A stretch of 21,285 bases of DNA from JBILVQ01 sp044370375 (GTDB lineage: Bacteria > Bacteroidota > Bacteroidia > UBA4408), in NCBI GenBank assembly GCA_044370375.1, contig JBILVQ010000027.1, positions 1-21,285 of the forward strand, written 5' to 3'. The notes under the pieces are model-generated. The model had not been told where the DNA came from. It worked only from the letters and a program-made list of their open reading frames with translations, and ran no database searches. Shown here piece by piece: positions 15,718-21,285 of the stretch. A program made the translations under genes and the position numbers. Numbering within the stretch: position 1 is the first letter of the stretch; every line of letters begins with the position of its first letter.

Positions 15718-15816
15718 GTGTGGATTTAGGTAAATTGGCGCCAGAAAGTTGATCTTCAGCCACAATTTGAAACAAAAGTTCAAAAAAAACGTAATTATTG
15801 CTAATATTGCAGAGCT

Positions 15817-15996
15817 ATGAAGCAGTCAAAACAAACAAATAAAGACCTCCAAGTCCACGTTACAAAGGTAAAAGACTCTCAGTCAGGGCGATTTACAAAA
15901 CTAACGGATGATATGATGGTAGGTAGAAGAGTCTCGAAAAGAGAACTGGGGCCCAGTAAAGGAATGGGGAATAAATCGATTGTTTTAGTACCTTGA
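15817..15996 (+). CDS. Small basic protein, first gene of a two-gene unit
   Basis: A 59-residue reading frame starting MKQSKQTNKDLQVHVTKV and ending SKGMGNKSIVLVP. It is rich in Lys, Arg, Ser and polar residues (pattern GRRVSKRELGPSK in the second half), with no signal peptide and no membrane segment. I do not recognise the family. The case that it is real: it ends in three consecutive in-frame stops (TGA TAA TAA) exactly at the start of the next gene, overlapping it by four bases (TTGA), and has a promoter candidate upstream. A short, charged protein directly coupled to a mid-sized one is the usual layout of toxin-antitoxin pairs, where the small partner would be the antitoxin; that is inference. 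It could also be a chance frame. Confidence 0.5.
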   Translation: MKQSKQTNKDLQVHVTKVKDSQSGRFTKLTDDMMVGRRVSKRELGPSKGMGNKSIVLVP

Positions 15997-16547
15997 TAAT
16001 AACCAAAACTGGTTATCCCTTTAAATTTGTTCAGCAAAAAAAAGTTAGGGATTCATCCGGACACCTTTCAACCCATATTTTCACTTTCCGTTCTGATCAA
16101 AATGGATTGAAATATGTTATTAATATAGAAGAATATGATGAGGAGCTTTTCGCGATAAAATTTTATCCTAAGTGTCTGAAAAGAAGCGATTATAGATACA
16201 ACAAAATAATAAACAAAGGAGACGTAATTAATGTATTAATGACTTGCGTTTCTATTGTTCCTCACATACTAAGCAAAAATAAAAACGCTTCTTTCGGATT
16301 TGTTGGCTCTAGGACAATAGATTCCAGAAGAGTTTTTGTAGAGAGCTACAATGAAAATAAAAGATATCGAATCTATTCAGAATTGATTAAACAAGTTATT
16401 GGGGGTAGGACTTTTGTTCATATTGAGTATGAAAAAATTAGCGGTTATCTGCTTATTAATAAAAATTTTCGTTCAATAGCAAACAAAGAAAGAAAAATAA
16501 AAGGTGTTCTAAATAAGATCTACTATTTTGTTGAACAGTTACAATAA
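15993..16547 (+). CDS. Hypothetical protein, second gene of a two-gene unit
   Basis: A 184-residue soluble alpha/beta-type protein of unknown function, without signal peptide or membrane helices. It is basic and AT-rich (Lys, Ile, Asn, Tyr-heavy), visibly unlike the surrounding genes, which suggests recent arrival. Notable parts are FTFRSDQNGLKYVINIEEYDEE near the N-terminus, KGDVINVLMTCVSIVPHIL, then FGFVGSRTIDSRRVFVESYN. The order of a helical segment with GD...VL..., then a strand ending in F.GSR.., recalls small uncharacterised Bacteroidota families (the DUF6934-like group came to mind), but I cannot confirm this. The start must be TTG at 15993, because a stop at 15972 closes the frame upstream and the next Met is deep inside. 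Coupling to the 59-aa gene by a 4-base overlap supports a joint function. Confidence 0.7.
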   Translation: MIITKTGYPFKFVQQKKVRDSSGHLSTHIFTFRSDQNGLKYVINIEEYDEELFAIKFYPKCLKRSDYRYNKIINKGDVINVLMTCVSIVPHILSKNKNASFGFVGSRTIDSRRVFVESYNENKRYRIYSELIKQVIGGRTFVHIEYEKISGYLLINKNFRSIANKERKIKGVLNKIYYFVEQLQ

Positions 16548-16644
16548 ATGCCGGCACTTAATCGGGTAGCGATGTGGCCCTTCACGGCAAAGGTATCCCA
16601 TAAACCTACTTGGTGCTCAAACCTTATACGGCTCTTCTAGGCGC

Positions 16645-16663
16645 TTCCAAAATTAATTTGGAA
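16645..16663. repeat. Inverted repeat TTCCAAA-N5-TTTGGAA overlapping a -33 element
   Basis: Two perfect 7-base arms (16645-16651, 16657-16663) around ATTAA. The right arm contains the TTTG of the promoter at 16657-16687, so a dimeric regulator bound here would compete with RNA polymerase. A second small dyad, ACCCT-T-AGGGT (16666-16676), fills the promoter spacer. Confidence 0.55.
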
Positions 16664-16687
16664 AAACCCTTAGGGTGTCTATTTTTG
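16657..16687 (+). promoter_or_regulatory. Consensus Bacteroidota promoter
   Basis: TTTG (16657-16660), exactly 19 bases, then TATTTTTG (16680-16687): both elements and the spacing fit the consensus. Transcription should start near 16692, leaving a leader of about 70 bases before the ATG at 16761. It is the best promoter match in the window. Confidence 0.7.
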
Positions 16688-16760
16688 CATAAACGAAGTA
16701 CCAATAAATTTGGCTGCTTTTTTCTCTGCCTTACCTTACACAACCATTTACCACAACCCA

Positions 16761-17348
16761 ATGATAAGATCATCCATATTGTTTATTTTCTTGGCTGCTT
16801 TTTGTTTCGGTTTCAACAATAAGAATAACCAAGAAGCGAAAACCCAACTCTCCATAAGGCAAGGTGACCAAATATTCTTGGTGGACCATCCCGGACAGAC
16901 CGTTATTCTTAAGCCAAAACCATTCTCGCTTCTATTCAACACACAAAATAGTAATTCGGTTTATTTATACGCAAGCCTTGATTCCATTGAATATTATAAA
17001 GCATTTAACAAAGAGTGGGATAAACTAACATGCTTTTTCGCTCCAACAACTTTTGCCGAACCATCAAAAAACTCCGACAAATACATGGCCGTTAACAAGC
17101 CAAATCATGAAGGACACCATTGTTTGTTTGCCTTTTCCGATGACCCGGAATTCATCCGATTCGATAGTGTTCATGTGACAAATCCTAATCAATGGATAGG
17201 TATTCGTACCGTTAACCAGGTAAGCATATTAACGCTTGGTTCAAGCATAGATGTAGCATGCGATTCACTAAAAGGTTATAAATTTTATTTGAACTATAGT
17301 CCCGGAATAGAGCAAAAAGCGGAGTGTATCAAATTAGTTTTTCAGTAA
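16761..17348 (+). CDS. Exported hypothetical protein
   Basis: A 195-residue protein of unknown function. The ATG at 16761 places a clear signal peptide at the N-terminus (SSILFIFLAAFCFGF); there is no lipobox Cys at the right place except in the core, so a soluble periplasmic or secreted protein is more likely. The frame is open further upstream to 16710, but that extension would precede the signal peptide. The mature part is mostly beta-type with alternating hydrophobics (QIFLVDHPGQTVILKPK, SVYLYASLDSIEYY, QVSILTLGSSIDVAC) and two Cys near 110 and 127 that might pair. No enzymatic motif is visible. It is a single gene between a strong promoter and a hairpin terminator. Confidence 0.75.
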   Translation: MIRSSILFIFLAAFCFGFNNKNNQEAKTQLSIRQGDQIFLVDHPGQTVILKPKPFSLLFNTQNSNSVYLYASLDSIEYYKAFNKEWDKLTCFFAPTTFAEPSKNSDKYMAVNKPNHEGHHCLFAFSDDPEFIRFDSVHVTNPNQWIGIRTVNQVSILTLGSSIDVACDSLKGYKFYLNYSPGIEQKAECIKLVFQ

Positions 17349-17360
17349 ACGTTCACAAGC

Positions 17361-17383
17361 AGCTCGGTTAATCCAGCTTTTTT
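17361..17383 (+). terminator. Rho-independent terminator after the exported hypothetical gene
   Basis: AGCT-C-GG (17361-17367) pairs with CC-AGCT (17373-17378) around TTAAT with one bulged C, followed by six T's (17378-17383). It begins 12 bases after the stop codon. Confidence 0.6.
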
Positions 17384-17601
17384 GTACTGAGCAATTTATT
17401 ATTTGCGTTTCCATACTAGACCAAAGGTATTAAGCAAAAATTTTTACTTATCGGCAGATATCGAATTTAATTTTTGTATAACTTGAGCGCAAACAGAACA
17501 GTTCAATAGGAAGGCAATTGCTGCCCACGGACCGAATGTAAGTGATGATTGCAAAAAGATAATCTATTAGAAACAGTTTGACAATCCAAAAAGCTGAAGA
17601 A

Positions 17602-18441
17602 ATGAAAGCCCTTAAAGAAAACATCCCGATATTGGTTATGATGACCGCCATAAATTTTATTGTTTTTTGGAACTACATTTCAAAGGGCAAAACCTTACAC
17701 GGAATAGGCTACTTCCTATTTTTCTATGTTTCAATCTGGACAATTCATTTTTTTACAAAAAAAATATCTCCCGAAAATGAAATAGAAATTAAACGACCGA
17801 AAAATGAATTGTTACTAATTTTACTTTTTTCATTGTTAGGGGTTATTTCCATAACAATCAATTTTTATGTGAAATCAAGCGGTGAAACAATAGGATTTTT
17901 AGTCAGACTGCCCATATTGTTGGGTATATTCTTTTTTACGTTCCCATTGGGTATTGCCATTTATTTGTTGATTAAAAAGTATAAAATCGTTCAACTTGGC
18001 TTGTCTTTTAAACCTTTATCTTATCTGTTGCTAGGGCTAATTATTTGGGGAATAACCGGGCTATTTGCTTTTATATTCAATAAAGGTGGAATTATTTGGG
18101 AAGAAGGCTATAAGGAACTAGGCGGTGTATCTGGAATTATTTTGGAAGGAGTGATCGGGGCCGGATTGGTTGAAGAATTTAGTCGGTTCGTAATGCAATC
18201 ACGCTTCCACAGCGTATTTAAATGGAATGGCTTTCATATCCTTTTTGCGACCACCCTTTGGGCCTTTATGCACTTCCCTAAAAACTATTTCGAAGGCGGG
18301 CAAACTTTGGACATTGTAATTTATTGCGTTCAAATTATACCCATTGGTTTTATTTGGGGTTATTTGACACATAGAACAAAATCTATTGTTCCTGCCACAT
18401 TAGCGCACGGATTAAATTTATGGGGCTTTCAAAATGGTTAG
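17602..18441 (+). CDS. CPBP-family-like intramembrane protease homologue
   Basis: A 279-residue polytopic membrane protein with about seven to eight hydrophobic segments. It resembles the CPBP (type II CAAX/bacteriocin-processing) family: motif 1 appears as LVEEFSRFVMQ with Glu191-Glu192, motif 2 as WAFMHFP with His224, motif 3 as LAHGLNLW with His269 and Asn272. In the family these residues activate water for cleavage inside the membrane. The spacing in motif 1 is EExxR rather than the usual EExxxR, and motif 2 has Trp in place of Phe, so it belongs to a divergent branch and activity is not certain. The ATG at 17602 is chosen; a TTG at 17578 would add eight polar residues. The gene stands alone, so no substrate is suggested by its neighbours. 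Confidence 0.78.
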   Translation: MKALKENIPILVMMTAINFIVFWNYISKGKTLHGIGYFLFFYVSIWTIHFFTKKISPENEIEIKRPKNELLLILLFSLLGVISITINFYVKSSGETIGFLVRLPILLGIFFFTFPLGIAIYLLIKKYKIVQLGLSFKPLSYLLLGLIIWGITGLFAFIFNKGGIIWEEGYKELGGVSGIILEGVIGAGLVEEFSRFVMQSRFHSVFKWNGFHILFATTLWAFMHFPKNYFEGGQTLDIVIYCVQIIPIGFIWGYLTHRTKSIVPATLAHGLNLWGFQNG

Positions 18442-18695
18442 AGGAAACTAAAAGCAACAATCCAATGACGAATTCACCTTGTAAATGGAAAAACGAAAAA
18501 AAACATCTGTCAGAGGAGATATTTTGTTGCATGGCGTGTAAGCCGAAACCAATCTCCGGATAGGTTGAAAGCTTTTGAAACGAGGCAACAAGGTTCAGTA
18601 TCGATTAAATTACATGAAAAAGCTTTATCTTGGCAGGCCGCTTAACCTGTTGGCAGCTATCCTATTTTTTTCTGTTTTCCTGTTTCAATTTCAAC

Positions 18696-19256
18696 ATGAT
18701 ATTTAACATTCAAATCCCCTTAGAAAACGAAAAAATCGCCCTATATCCCTTGTTGGAAAAGGATTTCGAAGACTTGTACTTGGTTGCAGCTGATCCAAAA
18801 ATTTGGGAACAACACCCCAAAAAAGACCGTTATAAAAAAGAGGTATTCAAAACTTTCTTTGATGGCGCCATACAAAGCAAAGGAGCATTTAAAATTATCG
18901 ATAAAACCACCGGAAGTTTAATAGGAAGCACGCGATATTATGATTATAACGACCAAGAAAATAGCATCCTTATTGGTTATACCTTCTACGCCACAGCCTA
19001 TTGGGGAAAAGGAATCAACCATGCTGTTAAGACCTTAATGCTAGACTATATTTTCCAATTTGTTTCATGCGTTTATTTTCACATAGGGGCAAAAAATATT
19101 CGTTCGCAAATCGCCATTGGTCGTTTAGGAACCACAAAAGTTGATGTACAAGAAATATCCTATTTTGGAGAAGTTCCCAAACTAAATTTTGTTTATCGTT
19201 TATTAAAAGAAGAATGGGATATTGCTAAAAACACCACCAATAGGGAGATGCCATGA
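18696..19256 (+). CDS. GNAT-family N-acetyltransferase (RimJ/RimL type)
   Basis: A 186-residue cytoplasmic acetyl-CoA-dependent acetyltransferase. N-terminal LENEKIALYPLLEKDFEDLY is the usual start of the RimJ/RimL-like group. The strand IGYTFYATAYWGKGINHAVKTLML (93-116) holds the acetyl-CoA pyrophosphate loop (WGKGIN). AKNIRSQIAIGRLGTTKVD, then the closing segment, is the conserved C-terminal part in which a residue side chain is positioned. Acceptor unknown: a protein N-terminus, an amino acid or a small amine. The frame opens at 18630, but that gives a hydrophobic 22-residue leader foreign to the family, so the ATG at 18696 is preferred. A hairpin terminator follows the stop. Confidence 0.88.
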   Translation: MIFNIQIPLENEKIALYPLLEKDFEDLYLVAADPKIWEQHPKKDRYKKEVFKTFFDGAIQSKGAFKIIDKTTGSLIGSTRYYDYNDQENSILIGYTFYATAYWGKGINHAVKTLMLDYIFQFVSCVYFHIGAKNIRSQIAIGRLGTTKVDVQEISYFGEVPKLNFVYRLLKEEWDIAKNTTNREMP

Positions 19257-19284
19257 TATCCTTTATAAAACAGCTTGAGCATCC

Positions 19285-19315
19285 TTATCGGCATAATGCC
19301 ACCCGATAAATTTTC
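19285..19315 (+). terminator. Hairpin terminator after the GNAT gene
   Basis: TTATCGG (19285-19291) pairs with CCGATAA (19303-19309); an alternative inner stem GGC-ATAAT-GCC lies within. A short T-run (ATTTTCT) follows. It is 28 bases after the stop. Confidence 0.5.
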
Positions 19316-19418
19316 TATGGCTAATTTTGGAGCGCAATATTTCTTTGTTCTAATTTTTTAGTATTTTTACATTATCAACGGTAAAAAATTACCCTTCAGA
19401 AAACGCAATATTCAATTT

Positions 19419-20033
19419 ATGTCCTCATCCTTGGTCCGTCTGTTTTGCATATTTTTATGCATTATCATTTTCGATTCTTGTAAAAAAGCAGATGATTATT
19501 CGATTGAAATTGAGAAAACTGAATTTAACCGAAACACCGGAGTATGGGTGAATGCCCTTCATAGCGGGAAAGCGAAATCTTACGAATGGAAAATCCTTGA
19601 ACTCGATTCTGTCGTTTCTACCGAACGTACCTTTGTTTTGAGCATTCCCAAAACCGGAAATTACACTTTGCAGCTTGAAATCAAGACAGGCAGGAGTAAA
19701 AAAATAACTAAAACTGTTGCAGTACAAGCCTTGCCCATCCCCGGAATCATCGGTTGTGAATGGGGCGATACACAAGGTTCTCGGTATGATTTGTATATCA
19801 AAGTAGCTGGTACGAAATCCGATGGAACAGCTTACAGTGATTCTGTGTTTTATTCATCGATGGCTGGTTCCCTTTTCCCTAACAGCAGCAACTGTCCTAA
19901 AACCGTACAGTTGGAGGTTCCCCCAGGCCAGTTTACCTATTGGTGGGATTTTAAATTTCAGAGTTTTTTTCCCTACGAGGGCGTTAAAACGGGCCAAGTA
20001 AGCATCGATGGAAATTGCGTTAAGATGAATTGA
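19419..20033 (+). CDS. Lipoprotein with PKD-like domain
   Basis: A 204-residue putative lipoprotein: the signal VRLFCIFLCIIIFDSC ends at the acylated Cys21, followed by KK, so outer- or inner-membrane attachment in the periplasm is expected. Residues about 25-105 read like a PKD/Ig-type beta-sandwich (FNRNTGVWVNALHSGKAKSYEWKI, then TGNYTLQLEIKT). The second half (IPGIIGCEWGDTQGSRYDLYIK to the end) is beta-rich with three Cys and no known motif. Small Bacteroidota lipoproteins of this kind are common and mostly uncharacterised; binding to glycan or protein at the cell surface is a guess. The gene stands alone. Confidence 0.75.
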   Translation: MSSSLVRLFCIFLCIIIFDSCKKADDYSIEIEKTEFNRNTGVWVNALHSGKAKSYEWKILELDSVVSTERTFVLSIPKTGNYTLQLEIKTGRSKKITKTVAVQALPIPGIIGCEWGDTQGSRYDLYIKVAGTKSDGTAYSDSVFYSSMAGSLFPNSSNCPKTVQLEVPPGQFTYWWDFKFQSFFPYEGVKTGQVSIDGNCVKMN

Positions 20034-20602
20034 ATCTAGCAATCATTAAACGTGGTGCGTTCCTAGAAAAGTGTTCTGATCAATGGGGCAAATGCGTCAA
20101 TCTTTGATGAGAAGCGCTCAACACAAAACCTATTAGGAAAACACTCGCATCATTTTGTGTTTTTGCTAAAAAAAATTTAAGAGGCTTATGCTTTTGGGAT
20201 TGTCCGGCACTTAGCGCTAAAGCACTTTGGCCAATAAAAACTTCACTCCTTTGTCTTTGTTGCTTCTCGTTCCTACTCATAAAATTGAAATGATAATTAT
20301 AAAAAATTGACCTTATTATTTACACAAATTCATTCTTTTTTCCGTGGTTTTCTGTAAGTATTCAGCAATAATATTTTATGCTTTCCTTAGGATGTAAGAA
20401 ATGGTTTAATTCATTCAGCATCGAATCAATACGGCATGTACTTCTCAACCCATCCAATTTTTAACCCTACCCTAATCCGAATTGCATAACCATTGCTTAG
20501 CACAGACTGCTCTAATCACCAAAATCTCGAGCCCAGCCGGAAATAAACAATGCCTAACCCATCAAATGCTCAACCTCAAACTTCCACCAAACCAACTAGG
20601 CC
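20034..20602. other. 569-bp gene-free stretch with compact palindromes
   Basis: Nothing here reads as a convincing gene on either strand. It holds two perfect palindromes close together, TTAGCGCTAA (20211-20220) and TTGGCCAA (20227-20234), and two direct copies of GCACTT (20207-20212, 20222-20227) flanking the first. The block at about 20170-20260 has the look of an intergenic repeat element, and its minus strand gives an uninterrupted but repeat-like 66-codon frame. No terminator for the neighbouring porin gene is obvious. Confidence 0.45.
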
Positions 20603-21285
20603 CTATATCCCCAACTCAACCTGAAAAACGGCAAAGAAATTTTTCTGTATGTCCGCTGTCTGCGCCAGATTCCGGTCGTGATTGTAAAAAGTATTGAACT
20701 GTGCTTTCACCTTGTGCTTCATGAAATATTTAGTTACTCCTGCACCATATTGAACATTCTGATTGCTGAGGGTTTGTGTTCTTTTAGAAGGAGTAACCAA
20801 TGAATAACGGGCCGCAACTTCCCACAAAGATTTAAAACAATAGCTGATTTGATTGTTGATGCCATCTCCTTCAATCAATAGGCGAATGCTGCCTGAAGTT
20901 ATGTTGCGGGTAACAGGATCTGTTGATGCTTGTCTTCTGATATATTCCGAGGAAAAAGCAAAGCCGCGATACTTCAAAACAAGATCAAAAAGGTAAGTAG
21001 AAAAACTTCTTGCCGCAAACAAATCCCGGCCAACTTGACCCTGGGTTCTCATGGCCAAATCATTGAAATGATACCCTCCTGCTAAACTCAGTTTTGGTTT
21101 TTCCTCCCTGGCAACATCTCCTTCAAAATAATCACCACCATCTGTAAAATCACCAAAGGGTAATAATTCAACACGACCGGTATATGCAAGCCCAGTGTTG
21201 CTGGCCAAGGAGTTTCTTCCTTCACCGGAAGTAATGGCTGTTTTTAACTTCGTTTTCAGCCCACCTGCTTCAATGGAATAATTAA
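20603..21285 (-). CDS. Outer-membrane porin, OprP/OprO-like (C-terminal part, 5' end outside window)
   Basis: The frame runs through the right edge on the minus strand, about 227 codons being visible, so the N-terminus and signal peptide are missing. The residues alternate polar and hydrophobic in beta-barrel strands with aromatic girdles (SLAGGYHFND, STYLFDLVLKYRGFAFSSEYI, SIRLLIEGDGINNQISYCF, KSLWEVAARYSLVTP, HKVKAQFNTFYNHDRNL), ending in FFAVFQVELGI, a typical outer-membrane protein C-terminus. YSLVTPSKRT with the preceding LWEVAARY fits the phosphate-selective porin O/P family. The likely substrate is an anion such as phosphate, but specificity cannot be read from this part. Confidence 0.8.
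   Translation of the reverse strand, partial: NYSIEAGGLKTKLKTAITSGEGRNSLASNTGLAYTGRVELLPFGDFTDGGDYFEGDVAREEKPKLSLAGGYHFNDLAMRTQGQVGRDLFAARSFSTYLFDLVLKYRGFAFSSEYIRRQASTDPVTRNITSGSIRLLIEGDGINNQISYCFKSLWEVAARYSLVTPSKRTQTLSNQNVQYGAGVTKYFMKHKVKAQFNTFYNHDRNLAQTADIQKNFFAVFQVELGI

Larger units (their letters stand above)
15181..15816. other. 636-bp gene-free stretch with inverted repeats
   Basis: No convincing gene lies between the M28 peptidase and the small gene at 15817. Two perfect inverted repeats are present: CCGGCAA/TTGCCGG (15448-15454 and 15484-15490, 29-base loop) and TCAAAACC/GGTTTTGA (15594-15601 and 15606-15613, 4-base loop). A 36-codon frame at 15558-15668 is too short to support alone. 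A promoter candidate for the next gene stands at 15689-15717. I see no tRNA. Confidence 0.6.

Noticed and set aside
17349..18695. Integron attC-like sites between the single accessory genes
   Set aside because: No GTTRRRY core sites paired with RYYYAAC were found at the gene ends, and no integrase gene is present.
16551..20213. Shared 10-mer CCGGCACTTA at 16551 and 20204, considered as ends of a mobile element
   Set aside because: Repeated 10-mers are expected many times by chance in 21 kb, and neither site lies in matching flanks.
20482..20697. 71-codon plus-strand frame overlapping the porin end
   Set aside because: Antisense to the barrel C-terminus in its second half and without motif or start signal.
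1..21285. CRISPR array, insertion sequence, rRNA or known phage-defence genes
   Set aside because: No regular spaced repeats, transposase motifs, rRNA sequence or recognisable defence domains were seen on either strand.

Overview
The window looks like a chromosomal piece of a member of the Bacteroidota, probably an environmental Chitinophagales/Sphingobacteriales-like organism. The evidence is a C-terminal type IX secretion sorting domain, lipoproteins with typical lipoboxes, few Shine-Dalgarno sequences, AT-rich spacers, and several matches to the Bacteroidota promoter (TTTG, about 19 bases, TAnnTTTG). I could not run any search; family assignments rest on motifs I can read.

Left part (1-10306): the 3' end of a membrane-anchored LytTR regulator converges, across a shared hairpin terminator, on a five-gene minus-strand operon running from 9411 to 645: GapN-like aldehyde dehydrogenase, BadF/BadG-type sugar kinase, GH31 alpha-glucosidase, GH13 lipoprotein with a CBM48-like domain, and exported GH13 amylase. 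Gaps are short or the genes overlap. Divergent from it is a NUDIX-type transcription regulator with a degenerate Nudix box. The 73-bp spacer holds a perfect inverted repeat, TAGTGT-N7-ACACTA, lying on the -7 boxes of both divergent promoters. The simplest reading is an autoregulated alpha-glucan operon: export-side enzymes shorten the glucan, the cytoplasmic GH31 finishes it to glucose, the kinase phosphorylates the sugar, and GapN makes NADPH lower in glycolysis. No transporter is encoded in the operon.

Middle part (10307-15180): a T9SS-secreted propeller-like protein, then a likely panB - RluA-family pseudouridine synthase - M28 peptidase operon. The pseudouridine synthase has no in-frame ATG and may have a start-codon or frameshift problem.

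Right part (15181-21285) is accessory in character: long spacers with inverted repeats and single small genes. It contains an AT-rich overlapping pair (59 aa + 184 aa) of unknown function that looks like a toxin-antitoxin-type bicistron, an exported hypothetical protein behind a textbook promoter, a CPBP-type membrane protein, a GNAT acetyltransferase, a PKD-like lipoprotein, a 569-bp gene-free stretch with compact palindromes, and the 3' part of an OprP/OprO-like porin that runs off the right edge.

The best candidates for something undescribed are the NUDIX-regulated glucan operon with its unusual GapN plus BadF kinase content, and the 15817-16547 bicistron.
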